From Microvirga sp. (GTDB lineage Bacteria; Pseudomonadota; Alphaproteobacteria; Rhizobiales; Beijerinckiaceae), in contig NZ_JACXAB010000002.1 of assembly GCF_014699075.1 (NCBI RefSeq), positions 186,001-250,000 on the forward strand: a DNA stretch of 64,000 bases, in the 5' to 3' direction. Positions 26,265 through 34,258 of the stretch are shown one piece after another. A program made the translations under genes and the position numbers. The notes below the pieces were generated by a model, which did not search any database, was not told where the DNA came from, and was given only the letters and a program-made list of their open reading frames with translations. The number at the start of each line of letters is the position of its first letter. Position 1 is the first letter of the stretch.

Positions 26265-26579
26265 TTAGGCCCAGAACCGGCGGCCGGGCTTTCCGCCGAT
26301 CCGGCGGCATTTCTGGAGCGAATACCGCATTGTCTGGATCAGGGTTGTCATGTGAGGCTCCTTAGCCCCGAGCATGATCAAGGCCATTTGGCCGCCGATA
26401 AGAGCGGTGAGAAAGCCCCCAACGATGACGACGTTGTCGAGGCCAAAGTCATAAAAGACCAGAAAGAGGAAGCTCAGGACCGAGAAGGTTACGCAGAAGA
26501 CGGCCGGGAGCAGGGGAGCCCCGACAAACTTCTGCGGCATGGAAACGGGCCGAAAGATCTTCATATCAATGTCTTGCAC
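26265..26579 (-). CDS. virB3: VirB3-type inner-membrane protein
   Basis: 104 residues, typical for VirB3. Two adjacent hydrophobic stretches (PAVFCVTFSVLSFLFLVF and NVVIVGGFLTALIGGQMALIML) are followed by a basic C-terminus. FRPVSMPQKFVGAPLLP at the N-terminus resembles the VirB3 signature (..RP.. ..GVP..). The GTG at 26579 has AGG seven bases upstream and was preferred over the ATG 15 bases later. VirB3 works with VirB4 in pilus assembly. Confidence 0.88.
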   Translation of the reverse strand: MQDIDMKIFRPVSMPQKFVGAPLLPAVFCVTFSVLSFLFLVFYDFGLDNVVIVGGFLTALIGGQMALIMLGAKEPHMTTLIQTMRYSLQKCRRIGGKPGRRFWA

Positions 26580-26623
26580 GACATCACCTTTAAGAAATCA
26601 GCGAATTCTCATTCACGATTCGA

Positions 26624-26631
26624 GAATTATA
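26624..26631 (-). promoter_or_regulatory. Probable promoter before virB3 (CTATAATTCTCG)
   Basis: The minus strand has CTATAATTCTCG about 45 bases before the virB3 start and downstream of the virB2 terminator. A 7-bp inverted repeat (AATTCTC/GAGAATT, 26605-26628) surrounds it and could be an operator. Confidence 0.5.
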
Positions 26632-26672
26632 GTTCGATTATGCCTTGTACCCGGTTTCCGAAGCAATGGTCG

Positions 26673-26698
26673 AGAAAAAGGGGCCGAAAAGGCCCCTT
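26673..26698 (-). terminator. Terminator between virB2 and virB3
   Basis: AAGGGGCC/GGCCCCTT with a five-base loop and a T run on the minus strand. It would limit read-through from the pilin gene, so virB2 mRNA can outnumber the rest of the operon. Confidence 0.85.
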
Positions 26699-26722
26699 CA
26701 TGAACAGTCGCCTGCGGTGGGA

Positions 26723-27079
26723 TCAGCGAGCGGTTAACGTGTCGCCGAAATCGGTTGTAGTGATCGATACCTGGGATGTATCGGCGCCGCCCTGGGTGAT
26801 GTAGTCAACCATGCTGCCCGAAGCTGCAATCAGCGCAAGCCCACCGATGAGGGCGAAGAACCATTTGAACTGGAAGCGGCCAAAATACGCCATCACGGCA
26901 AGGCCGATCACGCCAAAGCCGCCCACCAGGAAGGACAGGTTCTTGATATTTTGGAATGCGTTGCTGCCCTTTTTCTCCAGGGCGCCGAAAACGTCTGCGT
27001 ATGCGGGGGTTACAATGGTCATTGCTGCGATCGCCACAATGGCGCAGGCCGCCACTGCCAGGTGTGTTTTGTATCTCAT
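26723..27079 (-). CDS. virB2: VirB2-type pilin
   Basis: 118 residues, the size of VirB2/TrbC pilin precursors. A long signal peptide (AVAACAIVAIAAMTIVTPAYA, cleavage after AYA) leaves a mature protein of about 85 residues with two membrane helices (LSFLVGGFGVIGLAVMAYF and FFALIGGLALIAASGSMV), as expected for the T-pilus subunit. The start ATG at 27079 follows GCAGAGAGGGTCTA. It is the first gene of the transfer operon, preceded by TATAATTCG and followed by a terminator. Confidence 0.9.
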   Translation of the reverse strand: MRYKTHLAVAACAIVAIAAMTIVTPAYADVFGALEKKGSNAFQNIKNLSFLVGGFGVIGLAVMAYFGRFQFKWFFALIGGLALIAASGSMVDYITQGGADTSQVSITTTDFGDTLTAR

Positions 27080-27168
27080 TAGACCCTCTCTGCTGGTAGG
27101 TGGCGGGCCACCCATGATTCGTGAACGGTTCTCAAATCAAGACCGGTCATCGATCTATAGCCCGGTTC

Positions 27169-27177
27169 CGAATTATA
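27169..27177 (-). promoter_or_regulatory. Probable virB2 promoter, -10 TATAATTCG
   Basis: The minus strand reads CATTATAATTCGG about 90 bases before virB2, overlapping the 3' end of the XRE gene. The perfect TATAAT and the identical TCG extension at other sites support a promoter role. The nearby XRE protein is a candidate regulator. Confidence 0.55.
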
Positions 27178-27388
27178 ATGAAGTGCAAACGCGCTTTAAC
27201 ACGGGCACATGAACCAGGTCATACCCAAGAGCATCGAGGTAGCGGCGTATCGACCGGTAGGTTGCCGCCTCAGGGTTCGCCTCAAGGCGGCAGATCCAAG
27301 GCTGGCTGGTGTTCAGCCGTGCAGCCATGTCCCGCTGGGACAGGCCGGCAGCGGTTCTGAGGATAGCCAGTTGAGGCGCCTGGTGCAT
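27173..27388 (-). CDS. XRE/Cro-type helix-turn-helix regulator
   Basis: 71 residues, essentially one HTH domain. LAILRTAAGLSQRDMAARLNTSQPWICRLEA (residues 7-37) matches the Cro/CI fold, with the recognition helix at TSQPWICRLE. The C-terminal part (YRSIRRYLDALGYDLVHVPV) is typical of HigA-like or short regulators. No toxin gene is adjacent. It lies between the DnaB-like gene and the virB2 promoter, so control of transfer genes is the most economical guess. The promoter of virB2 overlaps its last codons. Confidence 0.8.
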   Translation of the reverse strand: MHQAPQLAILRTAAGLSQRDMAARLNTSQPWICRLEANPEAATYRSIRRYLDALGYDLVHVPVLKRVCTSL

Positions 27389-27409
27389 CGTGATGAGCCT
27401 ATGGCCAGC

Positions 27410-28606
27410 CTAGTGGCTGGTGATGTCTTTAAAATGGGGGCCGGCAGATCGGTCCAAAGCGAATTGAGGGGTTCCGATCCCTCCAATATCGATCTCGTCG
27501 GTGATGTTGCTGACGATGGTTTCCATCCAGGCTTCGGCAGAATCCTGATCCCGATGCAGAATGAGGAACAGGTTGGAAGCGGTCAGGGCAGAGGAACTGT
27601 CTCGGCTCCGCCCCTTGTCGTCGAGCTGGCAGGTCATAAAAATCGGGATATCGGCATCGACGCTGGTGGCCTGAAGCGTCTGGGCAACCCTGGTGCGGTG
27701 CGTATCGACTGTCTCGCCCTTTTCGCGGCCCTGGATCAGCTGCCAGAAGTCAATCAGGGCTGCGACGATGCCGTGCCGCCTCCGGTGATACAGGATCTCG
27801 TGCCTGAGATCCTCGACGGTCATGGAGGTATCATGGACATAGTGGCAGTAGCGCTTCATCGGCGGAAGGGCGGCGATCCGGTCCTTATGAGTGGCTAGAT
27901 CAAACGCTTTGCATCCGACACGTCGGGCCGTCTTAAGGGCCTCGACCTCTGTGCCGCCCCTCTCCAGACAGGCCATCAGGTGCGGATGCCCCGAGAGCTC
28001 CATATTGTAGCTGATGGTCGAGCAAAGAACCGTTTTGCCGGTCTTGCCGAACGCTCCCAGCATGGTGAGGGTGCGGGGGTGCAAACCGCCTCCGAGCCGT
28101 GAGTCGAGGGCGCGCAGTCCTGTGGGTATCCTGACCTCCTCCTGACGGTCCAGGCGGGACAGCAATTGTCTCTGTACCTCGTTGGCGCTCAGCGATCGCC
28201 CGGTTGGGGCCTCGCTGACGAGATTGTCGGAAAGGCTCTTGGTGACATCCCGCCATTCTCCAACGGATTTGTCTTCGAGCTTTTTCAGGGCCTCACGGGT
28301 CAATGTTATGGCTCTGCCTCTACTCCGGTCCTCTGCAATGATACGCGCTTGACGGATAAGGGCGTCGACGTTTGCCGATGCTCGATGGGCTAGCCGGCGG
28401 GGAAGATCCTGATCCTCAAGAAATGTGGATGCGTTGATGCGTCCGAGCGTTGGGTCGTGACCTTCGGAGACGCTTTCCCGGATCGCAGTCCAAATCTGGA
28501 TGTGATCGTCCTGGGTGAAGTCATTGGGATTGAGAAATCGCACTTTCGCATAGAGGCTGGAATCACGCAGAACTGCGCCGAGTATTTCTTCGTAAGGATT
28601 CATCAT
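27410..28606 (-). CDS. DnaB-like replicative helicase
   Basis: 398 residues against about 460 for DnaB. The N-terminal DnaB domain (EILGAVLRDSSLYAKVRFL, residues 5-23, and IQIWTAIRESV) and the RecA-like C-terminal domain are both present. The C-terminal part shows RIPTGLRALDSRLGGGLHPRTLTMLGAFGKTGKT near residue 180 (Walker A, with GAFGKTGKT in place of the common GRPSMGKT) and a Walker B-like IVAALIDFWQLIQG near 295. It should unwind plasmid DNA in replication, perhaps with the primase at the left end. Two adjacent ATGs occur; the first was used. The XRE gene follows after 21 bases. Confidence 0.8.
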   Translation of the reverse strand: MMNPYEEILGAVLRDSSLYAKVRFLNPNDFTQDDHIQIWTAIRESVSEGHDPTLGRINASTFLEDQDLPRRLAHRASANVDALIRQARIIAEDRSRGRAITLTREALKKLEDKSVGEWRDVTKSLSDNLVSEAPTGRSLSANEVQRQLLSRLDRQEEVRIPTGLRALDSRLGGGLHPRTLTMLGAFGKTGKTVLCSTISYNMELSGHPHLMACLERGGTEVEALKTARRVGCKAFDLATHKDRIAALPPMKRYCHYVHDTSMTVEDLRHEILYHRRRHGIVAALIDFWQLIQGREKGETVDTHRTRVAQTLQATSVDADIPIFMTCQLDDKGRSRDSSSALTASNLFLILHRDQDSAEAWMETIVSNITDEIDIGGIGTPQFALDRSAGPHFKDITSH

Positions 28607-28631
28607 AGCAAACTGCCCCGGTAGGCTTGGA

Positions 28632-29417
28632 TCAGCGGACGAGGACGCCAATGTCCTGGTGAATTGTCGGGACGGGCATTCCCGGCGGGGGAAGCTCCAG
28701 TCGGATATGCCCTGTGCGCTGGCGGAAGATCCGCCGCCGCTCACCCTGGGGCCAAGTGCATGAGGGCGCGGAAAGGTCAGCTCCATCAGGCGGGGCCTCC
28801 CAGCCGATGAACTCCGTCTTTGCCGCCTCCGGATTGGCGGGCCTGACATATTTGAAGACGACTGACGGCTTCGGGACGCGGAGAGAAGCTGGCGGAGTGC
28901 TTGGTGTGCGCTTCAGCCAGGATAGGATCATGGCGATCGGTTCGGCAGGTTTGAGAGGCATTGCGTAAGCAATCGCCTGGACTAACCGATCATGCCCGTG
29001 GGCGTGGGATAGCCAGTGATAGTCCTTTAAGGCCTCCTGCTCGGTTCGGCCGAGCGCGATCAGATCGCGGACAGCCCGGCCCCGCGGTGTGTCGGCATTG
29101 ATCTTCTCCTGCTTTCTGGCGAGGCTCTCGAGGTGCTTGGCGACCCGCTGGTCAGCCCTTGGGTCCTCAATCTCCCAAGGTGCAGGCTGGCTATCCTTGT
29201 CCTTGAACCCGATGCGTCCGGCATGGATGGTGAAGAACTCTTCGAGATCCTTTTTCACCTCTTCGAATACGAGCTCGGAAACCTTGCACACAGCGGCGGC
29301 CTCGTGGCGGCTGATACTCCGTCCCCTCTCAGCGAGGGCCGCTGCGAGCCGTATGGCCACGACAATTTGCTTCTGACCTTTCTTTGAAAGATCCACCAGC
29401 GCTTGCGCGTCAAACAT
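28632..29417 (-). CDS. Unknown protein upstream of the DnaB-like gene
   Basis: 261 residues, family not recognised. The N-terminal 80 residues look like a winged-helix or HTH module (LVDLSKKGQKQIVVAIRLAAALAERGRSISRHEAAAVCKVSELVFEEV in segments), followed by a helical middle with QEALKDYHWLSHAHGHDRLVQAIAY and a Pro-rich C-terminus. The HTH-like start and the position before a replicative helicase suggest a replication or control protein. The ATG at 29417 was chosen over a TTG at 29465, since the latter sits inside the inverted repeat at 29442. Confidence 0.6.
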   Translation of the reverse strand: MFDAQALVDLSKKGQKQIVVAIRLAAALAERGRSISRHEAAAVCKVSELVFEEVKKDLEEFFTIHAGRIGFKDKDSQPAPWEIEDPRADQRVAKHLESLARKQEKINADTPRGRAVRDLIALGRTEQEALKDYHWLSHAHGHDRLVQAIAYAMPLKPAEPIAMILSWLKRTPSTPPASLRVPKPSVVFKYVRPANPEAAKTEFIGWEAPPDGADLSAPSCTWPQGERRRIFRQRTGHIRLELPPPGMPVPTIHQDIGVLVR

Positions 29418-29441
29418 TCGTGCTGATTCCAGATCGAGGAA

Positions 29442-29467
29442 GGTTGATACCCGCCAAGGTATCAACC
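29442..29467. promoter_or_regulatory. Inverted repeat, probable operator
   Basis: GGTTGATACC and GGTATCAACC form a perfect 10-bp inverted repeat with a six-base spacer. It lies 25 bases before the start of the HTH-like gene and 44 bases past the relaxase stop, where a promoter for the minus-strand HTH-dnaB-xre group is expected. It has no T run, so an operator is likelier than a terminator. Confidence 0.6.
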
Positions 29468-29510
29468 CTCTCCCGAATTACAAGAACAAAACGAGAATTA
29501 AAGTGATGCG

Positions 29511-32036
29511 CTAGCGACCCTTGCCGCGATTGCGGTTCCTCTGGGCGATGATTGCGCGACGGCGAGCCTCCCGATCGGGCACCGGCTGCTTTTCCGCAGG
29601 GGCTTGCTCAATGGCTTCCGGTTTACGCTTTTTCCGCTTCTTGAGATCTGTCATCGCATCAGCCGGAGTTACTGGAGGTGCAGTCTGGACAGCCGGTTTC
29701 TTGACTTCATCCACCGTAGGGGCGGGTGTGACCTTGGTCTTGGTAGTTGCCAGGGTCCCCGGGCTCTCACCGATCGCTCTTTCGATAGTGGCAGGGCTCG
29801 GAGTGCGGGGCTTATCTACAGAGGTAGCAGGACGCTCAGCGGGGGATCTTTCTTCGGTCGATTGCAGGGTTGGATCTGACGGGCGCGCCTGGATCTCGGC
29901 CGGCTTCTGGGCAGCAGCCGGGGGCGCCGGGGCTGGAGCCTGCTGAGATGGCGCTGCGGGAGAAGACTGGCGCGACGGAGGGGCGGGGGCCTTTGGGGTA
30001 CGCACTGGCTTTTTGCCGACGTTCTTCGGGTTGAAGAAGTTCTTGCCGAGGTACCGGTCGATTGCCGAGGTCTCCTCCACCTTCTTGGGTGCTTCTGGGA
30101 GTGGGTCTGATAGGCTGCTCCGCTTAGGAAACAGCTTTGCGGCCATCGCCTCAATGTCCTGCATTGTCATCCTTGGAGCGGCTTTTCGGGCCCGTTGCGC
30201 CGCACTCTGCAACGGAGCTATCGAGCCTAGCATCTGGTCGAACATCAGCTTCTGGAACTGTTTGACGTAGTCAGACTGGATTTTTGCGATCTTGACAGCT
30301 TGCTCGCGACACTCGGCCCCAAACCTGTCAGTGACTGCCTTGAGCTGTTTCACTTCAACCGCACGGATCTCAGCGGCGACTTCGATGAGGATTCTGTCCA
30401 CCTTTGTGCGCTTCTTAGGATCCTTCAGGCGGGCTCTCGACACCATCTTGTCGGCCACGAAGTTAGCAGCAAACTGAGCGGCAGTCCCCGAGATGACAAG
30501 AGCATGGAGATCAGCGGCCTTCCGCATGGCGGTCTGGAACGCACCGGTATCAGGGTGTTCCTCCGAAAAAAGCCGAGTTAGGAAGAAGCGGTTTTTGTAA
30601 CTGGCTTCGACCATATCCCTCGCTGCCTTGGTCGCCTGGCGCTGGGTGTCTGCGGCAGCGGCCTCCCATTGCTGGCGAGCTGCCTCGATACCTTGCTCCG
30701 TGACCTGGCCTTTGCGCTCCTTGGCGTAGATCTTCGGGTCGATCCGCTTTTTAGCCTTCTGAGTCAGGCCCATGGCTTTGTAGGAACGGTGATCGTACCG
30801 TTTCCTACTACCGGACTGTTCTAGAACCTTGTTAAGCGTATTGCAGAAACGGCGGCGCTCGGATCCAATCCAGGCTAAACTATTCATCTCCCTTACTCGC
30901 TCTTGCATGAAGGGGCGCCGGGTTCGCATATTTCGGCTTTGGGATTTGAACGTCTCTACGATTTCAAAATCCCACTTCCACGAGCCATTCGCTTCATCTT
31001 GGATCTTCTTTGCTGGACGTTCACTAAGAGCGATGTGGATATGGTAGTTGCGGGAGTCATTATGTTGGTCAGGAGCATGAATGACAGCCCAGTATGGTAA
31101 ACCTTGCCGCTCGAACTCCTTACAATATTGCTTGGCCAACTGGAGCCGCTGAGCCGCGGTAATCTCATGCGGCAACTCAGCAATTATTCGCGTTTGAACT
31201 CTTCCTCCACGACCTAGGGATACCTTTATTGCGCCGTCGGTTTGGAAATCGCCCATACTATGCGCGAACTTGAGGACGGCGATCGCTTCTTCGTCCTTGA
31301 GCTGTATTTCATAGGGGCTAACTTCACCCATGCTATGCTTGATCGCATTAGCTAGGGGCTTTGGTACTTCATGCCCAGCCTTAGCGTGGCGCTCGATAGC
31401 CGCCCAAAACTCCGATCCCCGAAAGGGATTGATGATGAACCGGTGGTCCTTCGGGCTCCGTTCTGCTTGCTCTAACTTTTGCCAGAAGGAAAGACGGTCG
31501 TCCCGAGTGTCTCCGATGTTGCCAAAGGACGAGATAACAATGGCATTCTCCTCCTCGTGCTTCTCAGAGGCGGCGTCCCTCTCAATATAGGTTTGCGCCG
31601 CGTGAGCCCCTTGAGCGTGGTGGCTTCCTGCGAACCTAGCGGATTCAGGATCGACAAAGGTCTCCGCGGCGCCCTCTCGCTCTATGTAGCTTTCGTGCTG
31701 TGCCGCGCTGCCTGAAGGGGCGCGGCCAGCATATGCCGCAACCGTGTGATTAGTCTTGGAAACGGATGTCACAGAGAAATGGAAGGTAACTCCGCCCGTA
31801 TCCGGAGCCTTCGGGCGGGATGCCACCTTGAACGCCATCGACGCGTTGAAATCCCTGGCAGATCGCAGCCCAGGGGTGCTGAACGCCTCAACCAGAGCCG
31901 CCAGGTTCTTCGATGAGGAGCTACGGCGTTTTAGCCGTTCTTTGGCCCTACGCTCTGCTTCTGCGATCCTGCTGGACATTGCGAGCGAGCGCGCCAGATC
32001 TCTTCGGACAATGTCCTGGGCTTCTTCTTCGGTCAT
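29511..32036 (-). CDS. MobA/MobL-type (MOBQ-like) conjugative relaxase
   Basis: 841 residues. It should nick oriT, stay bound to the 5' end and pilot the strand through VirD4. The relaxase domain starts after about 75 residues with FHFSVTSVSKTNHTVAAYAGRA, which resembles the MobA/MobL start, and contains the metal-binding histidine motif HNDSRNYHIHIALSE near residue 345, preceded by LPHEITAAQRLQLAKQY. Residues 400-620 are charged helices, and from about 640 the protein becomes Pro/Ala-rich low complexity with a Lys/Arg-rich end, probably a secretion-signal region. No helicase domain follows. The gene points away from the spacer that probably holds oriT. Confidence 0.85.
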   Translation of the reverse strand: MTEEEAQDIVRRDLARSLAMSSRIAEAERRAKERLKRRSSSSKNLAALVEAFSTPGLRSARDFNASMAFKVASRPKAPDTGGVTFHFSVTSVSKTNHTVAAYAGRAPSGSAAQHESYIEREGAAETFVDPESARFAGSHHAQGAHAAQTYIERDAASEKHEEENAIVISSFGNIGDTRDDRLSFWQKLEQAERSPKDHRFIINPFRGSEFWAAIERHAKAGHEVPKPLANAIKHSMGEVSPYEIQLKDEEAIAVLKFAHSMGDFQTDGAIKVSLGRGGRVQTRIIAELPHEITAAQRLQLAKQYCKEFERQGLPYWAVIHAPDQHNDSRNYHIHIALSERPAKKIQDEANGSWKWDFEIVETFKSQSRNMRTRRPFMQERVREMNSLAWIGSERRRFCNTLNKVLEQSGSRKRYDHRSYKAMGLTQKAKKRIDPKIYAKERKGQVTEQGIEAARQQWEAAAADTQRQATKAARDMVEASYKNRFFLTRLFSEEHPDTGAFQTAMRKAADLHALVISGTAAQFAANFVADKMVSRARLKDPKKRTKVDRILIEVAAEIRAVEVKQLKAVTDRFGAECREQAVKIAKIQSDYVKQFQKLMFDQMLGSIAPLQSAAQRARKAAPRMTMQDIEAMAAKLFPKRSSLSDPLPEAPKKVEETSAIDRYLGKNFFNPKNVGKKPVRTPKAPAPPSRQSSPAAPSQQAPAPAPPAAAQKPAEIQARPSDPTLQSTEERSPAERPATSVDKPRTPSPATIERAIGESPGTLATTKTKVTPAPTVDEVKKPAVQTAPPVTPADAMTDLKKRKKRKPEAIEQAPAEKQPVPDREARRRAIIAQRNRNRGKGR

Positions 32037-32308
32037 GGTGTGATTTGAGTTCGTGACGGGTGAGGCACGTATACCACACTCACCGAGTTACATGACACTA
32101 CAAGTATGGTTTAATTCGCCTTTAGATTTGCTGGCCCTTTTTGGGTCCGCTGGCTGGCCCGTTTTGTCTCAGCATATCTTGACGAGAGATCAAAATTTCT
32201 GAACCCGCCGCAGCGTAAAACATTGTGCCTATTGAACATTGGGGGTCGAAAGGTGGTTGCGCTGGTGCTGATTACAGATTTTTAACCACACTTCGAAGAA
32301 CGGTTCAC
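32037..32308. other. Spacer upstream of the relaxase, candidate oriT
   Basis: About 270 bases between divergent relaxase and OB-fold-like genes, the usual place for oriT. It has AT-rich stretches, a repeated GCTGGCCC (near 32131 and 32150), a short inverted repeat TTGA-7-TCAA near 32178, and TTTAATTCG at 32110. No known nic sequence was recognised, so the call rests on position. Confidence 0.4.
32110..32118 (+). promoter_or_regulatory. Putative -10 element TTTAATTCG
   Basis: GGTTTAATTCG on the plus strand, about 190 bases before the OB-fold-like gene. It is identical over ten bases to the copy at 37987, upstream of the gene at 38051. Confidence 0.35.
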
Positions 32309-32896
32309 ATGTTTACCATCCCGGAGATTCAGCTTTGTGGGCTCCGAATTAAAGCGTATAAGGATCGCGCTTTGAAAGAGCATAACAATCCCAAAGTAGG
32401 GGCAACCAGGAACATGGGAAATTCACTTGACGACAGTATAAAGAGCTCTGTCTTCCGGCCGATCGCTGTAAGTGGAAACCTTGCTCGGCTCACCGATGCA
32501 GTTTCAGCGGCTAGTGATTTGCTGCCGGGAAAGTATCAACGATTTGATCTCGATCGATTAGAAGAGGTCTTCGGGGATCTACCAAAGTTCAGAGCGGGTT
32601 TTAACCTTTCTGGCCGAGTCCTCGAGATGAAGCATGGGCGCAATCTCCGAATTGCGATTGCGACAACTGAGGCGATGGACGAGATACCAGACGCGGGCGC
32701 GTGCGAGATGACAGTCCTCGTTCGGGATCCGGCAAAGTGTGAGGATATGATGTCCTTGCTGAACATAGGTGATCTGATCGAAGTACGTGGAAAGATCGTT
32801 CCATTCGCGTACTTGGAAGACAAAGACGAAGAGCGCGTTGTGTCGCTGACTCTCGTCGCCAGTCATATTAACGTGCTGGAAACTGCGCAGGGATGA
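32309..32896 (+). CDS. Unknown protein with OB-fold-like C-terminus
   Basis: 195 residues. The region from about residue 95 on (FNLSGRVLEMKHGRNLRIAI, then VRDPAKCEDMMSLLNIGDLIEVRGKIVPF and a final strand VSLTLVASHINVLE) alternates strands in an OB-fold pattern as in single-strand binding proteins. No SSB acidic tail is seen. Start uncertain: ATG at 32309 was chosen; GTG at 32225 or ATG at 32414 (after AGGAAC) are alternatives. Divergent from the relaxase gene and followed by a strong terminator. A role in binding transferred single strands is plausible but unproven. Confidence 0.55.
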   Translation: MFTIPEIQLCGLRIKAYKDRALKEHNNPKVGATRNMGNSLDDSIKSSVFRPIAVSGNLARLTDAVSAASDLLPGKYQRFDLDRLEEVFGDLPKFRAGFNLSGRVLEMKHGRNLRIAIATTEAMDEIPDAGACEMTVLVRDPAKCEDMMSLLNIGDLIEVRGKIVPFAYLEDKDEERVVSLTLVASHINVLETAQG

Positions 32897-32949
32897 ACCC
32901 GTAGCGCATCTGGTCCTTGAGGAGCATAGCTCCCGGGATGTTCGCAAGG

Positions 32950-32972
32950 GGCCGCCGGTGGGCGGCCTTTTT
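32950..32972 (+). terminator. Rho-independent terminator
   Basis: GGCCGCC/GGCGGCC stem with a four-base loop and TTTTT, about 55 bases after the OB-fold-like gene. Confidence 0.85.
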
Positions 32973-32979
32973 GCGTTGC

Positions 32980-33612
32980 TCAATCGAGGATGACGAGAGA
33001 AGTGAATTGCAGCGAGGCGAGGCGCAAGGTTGTGAACGTAGGCGCACGATCTGCCTGGGGCTCGCCCCTGGTATAGAAGGCATTCCCGCCGGCCACTACC
33101 AAATAGCGTGCATCCTTGTAGGGAATCCGGAAACCCGCCGTATGGAAATACAACGATCCAGCAACGCTCTCGTGCCTGGCGCCGTTCATAACCTGGGTCG
33201 CGGCGGCTTGGGCTCTGGCAAATCCGGGTTCCGGAGTGTCTCTGGTGAGGACGCCATCCGCGAACTGGTGCCGCTGACCGACTACCTCGCAGATCGTTGA
33301 AGGGTACTTGGGTGACGCGACACGGTTCATAACGACCGTTCCGACAGCTATCATGCCGTCGGTGCTGTTCCGATTGCTCTCGAAATACATCGCACGCGCG
33401 AGACATTCGTGCTCGCGTGGATCCTGATGTGCGACCTTCTTCGGTGTCGGAAGAGCAACCTTTGGAGCTGGTGCTGTGGGGGCTGGTAACGCGACCGGTT
33501 CCACGACCCCAATCTGCTTCAGGATCGAACTATGACAGGCTCCCAGAGCCAGTGTGATTCCAGCCGTCAGGGCCAGTCGCGAATAAGTGGAATGATTTGC
33601 GAAATAGGTCAT
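32980..33612 (-). CDS. SleB-type cell-wall hydrolase, lipoprotein
   Basis: 210 residues. The signal peptide with lipobox (LTAGITLALGAC, Cys near residue 26) is followed by a short Pro-rich linker and the SleB/Hydrolase_2 domain: ECLARAMYFESNRNSTDGMIAVGTVVMNRV (residues 69-98) with the conserved Glu in FES, then YPSTICEVVGQRHQFADG and AGSLYFHTAG. This family cleaves peptidoglycan. The operon lacks VirB1, so this enzyme could open the wall for the transfer channel (inference from context). AAAAGGGTGC precedes the ATG. It converges on the OB-fold-like gene. Confidence 0.8.
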   Translation of the reverse strand: MTYFANHSTYSRLALTAGITLALGACHSSILKQIGVVEPVALPAPTAPAPKVALPTPKKVAHQDPREHECLARAMYFESNRNSTDGMIAVGTVVMNRVASPKYPSTICEVVGQRHQFADGVLTRDTPEPGFARAQAAATQVMNGARHESVAGSLYFHTAGFRIPYKDARYLVVAGGNAFYTRGEPQADRAPTFTTLRLASLQFTSLVILD

Positions 33613-34258
33613 GCACCCTTTTACCGCAGGGGCGCAAGCGAACGCAAATTCGGATTCATCTATTTTTAATTCATCACCCAGATCACGTTTTGGAGCGGAG
33701 GCAGTATGGCTCCCTTACAGATTTGTGAGTGCCATTCTAATGCGGGTCGGGAAACTCGTTCGGCTTGAGGTTGAGATGTTTGAGGCCAAGCGACCGGCGT
33801 AACTGAGGAATGAGAGTTCGCTAGGTCTGGAGGTGAGGGGCACTGCATTCCGGAAGTGGGGCTCTGCCTGCGGCGCTGAGGCTACATCCAGCCCTCATCT
33901 CCGCAGGAGCTTCAATGTCCAAGTTCCGGCGTTGCGGATGCAGAAAAGAAACATTCTATTGATCCTGCTGAAACGGGAAAGCAGTCACAACAGACTGACT
34001 GGGGAAGACCGGGCAATCTGGAAAGCTCCCAGCAGGGGCTCCTCTACGGAATACATCTGAAAAGAGCCTACTGGGTCAGGAGCAAGCTTCCGAGGCGCTT
34101 TCGAGGGCGTCCCTATAGCAGGTGTCGGTGTCACTGCGGTCGGGCAACGAATTTCGCCGGGGCCGGTTATTCATCCGAAGTTCTGACCCGTTGCAGGCCT
34201 TTGGCGCCCTTAGGCAAGGGCATCATGGCCTTGGCGACGCCGGACACAAGGAAACCTT
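33613..34258. other. Gene-poor spacer
   Basis: About 645 bases with no supportable gene. Short open frames of 60-75 codons occur on both strands but lack ribosome binding sites or recognisable composition. The left end should hold the SleB promoter (AT-rich TTTTTAATTC near 33664), the right end the promoter of the LysM gene. Nothing else was seen. Confidence 0.5.

Noticed and set aside
27173..27388. Toxin-antitoxin pair with the XRE protein
   Set aside because: No HigB- or RelE-like toxin gene flanks it; the neighbours are a DnaB-like helicase and virB2.
33833..34060. 75-codon open frame in the SleB-LysM spacer
   Set aside because: No start signal of adequate strength and low-complexity translation.
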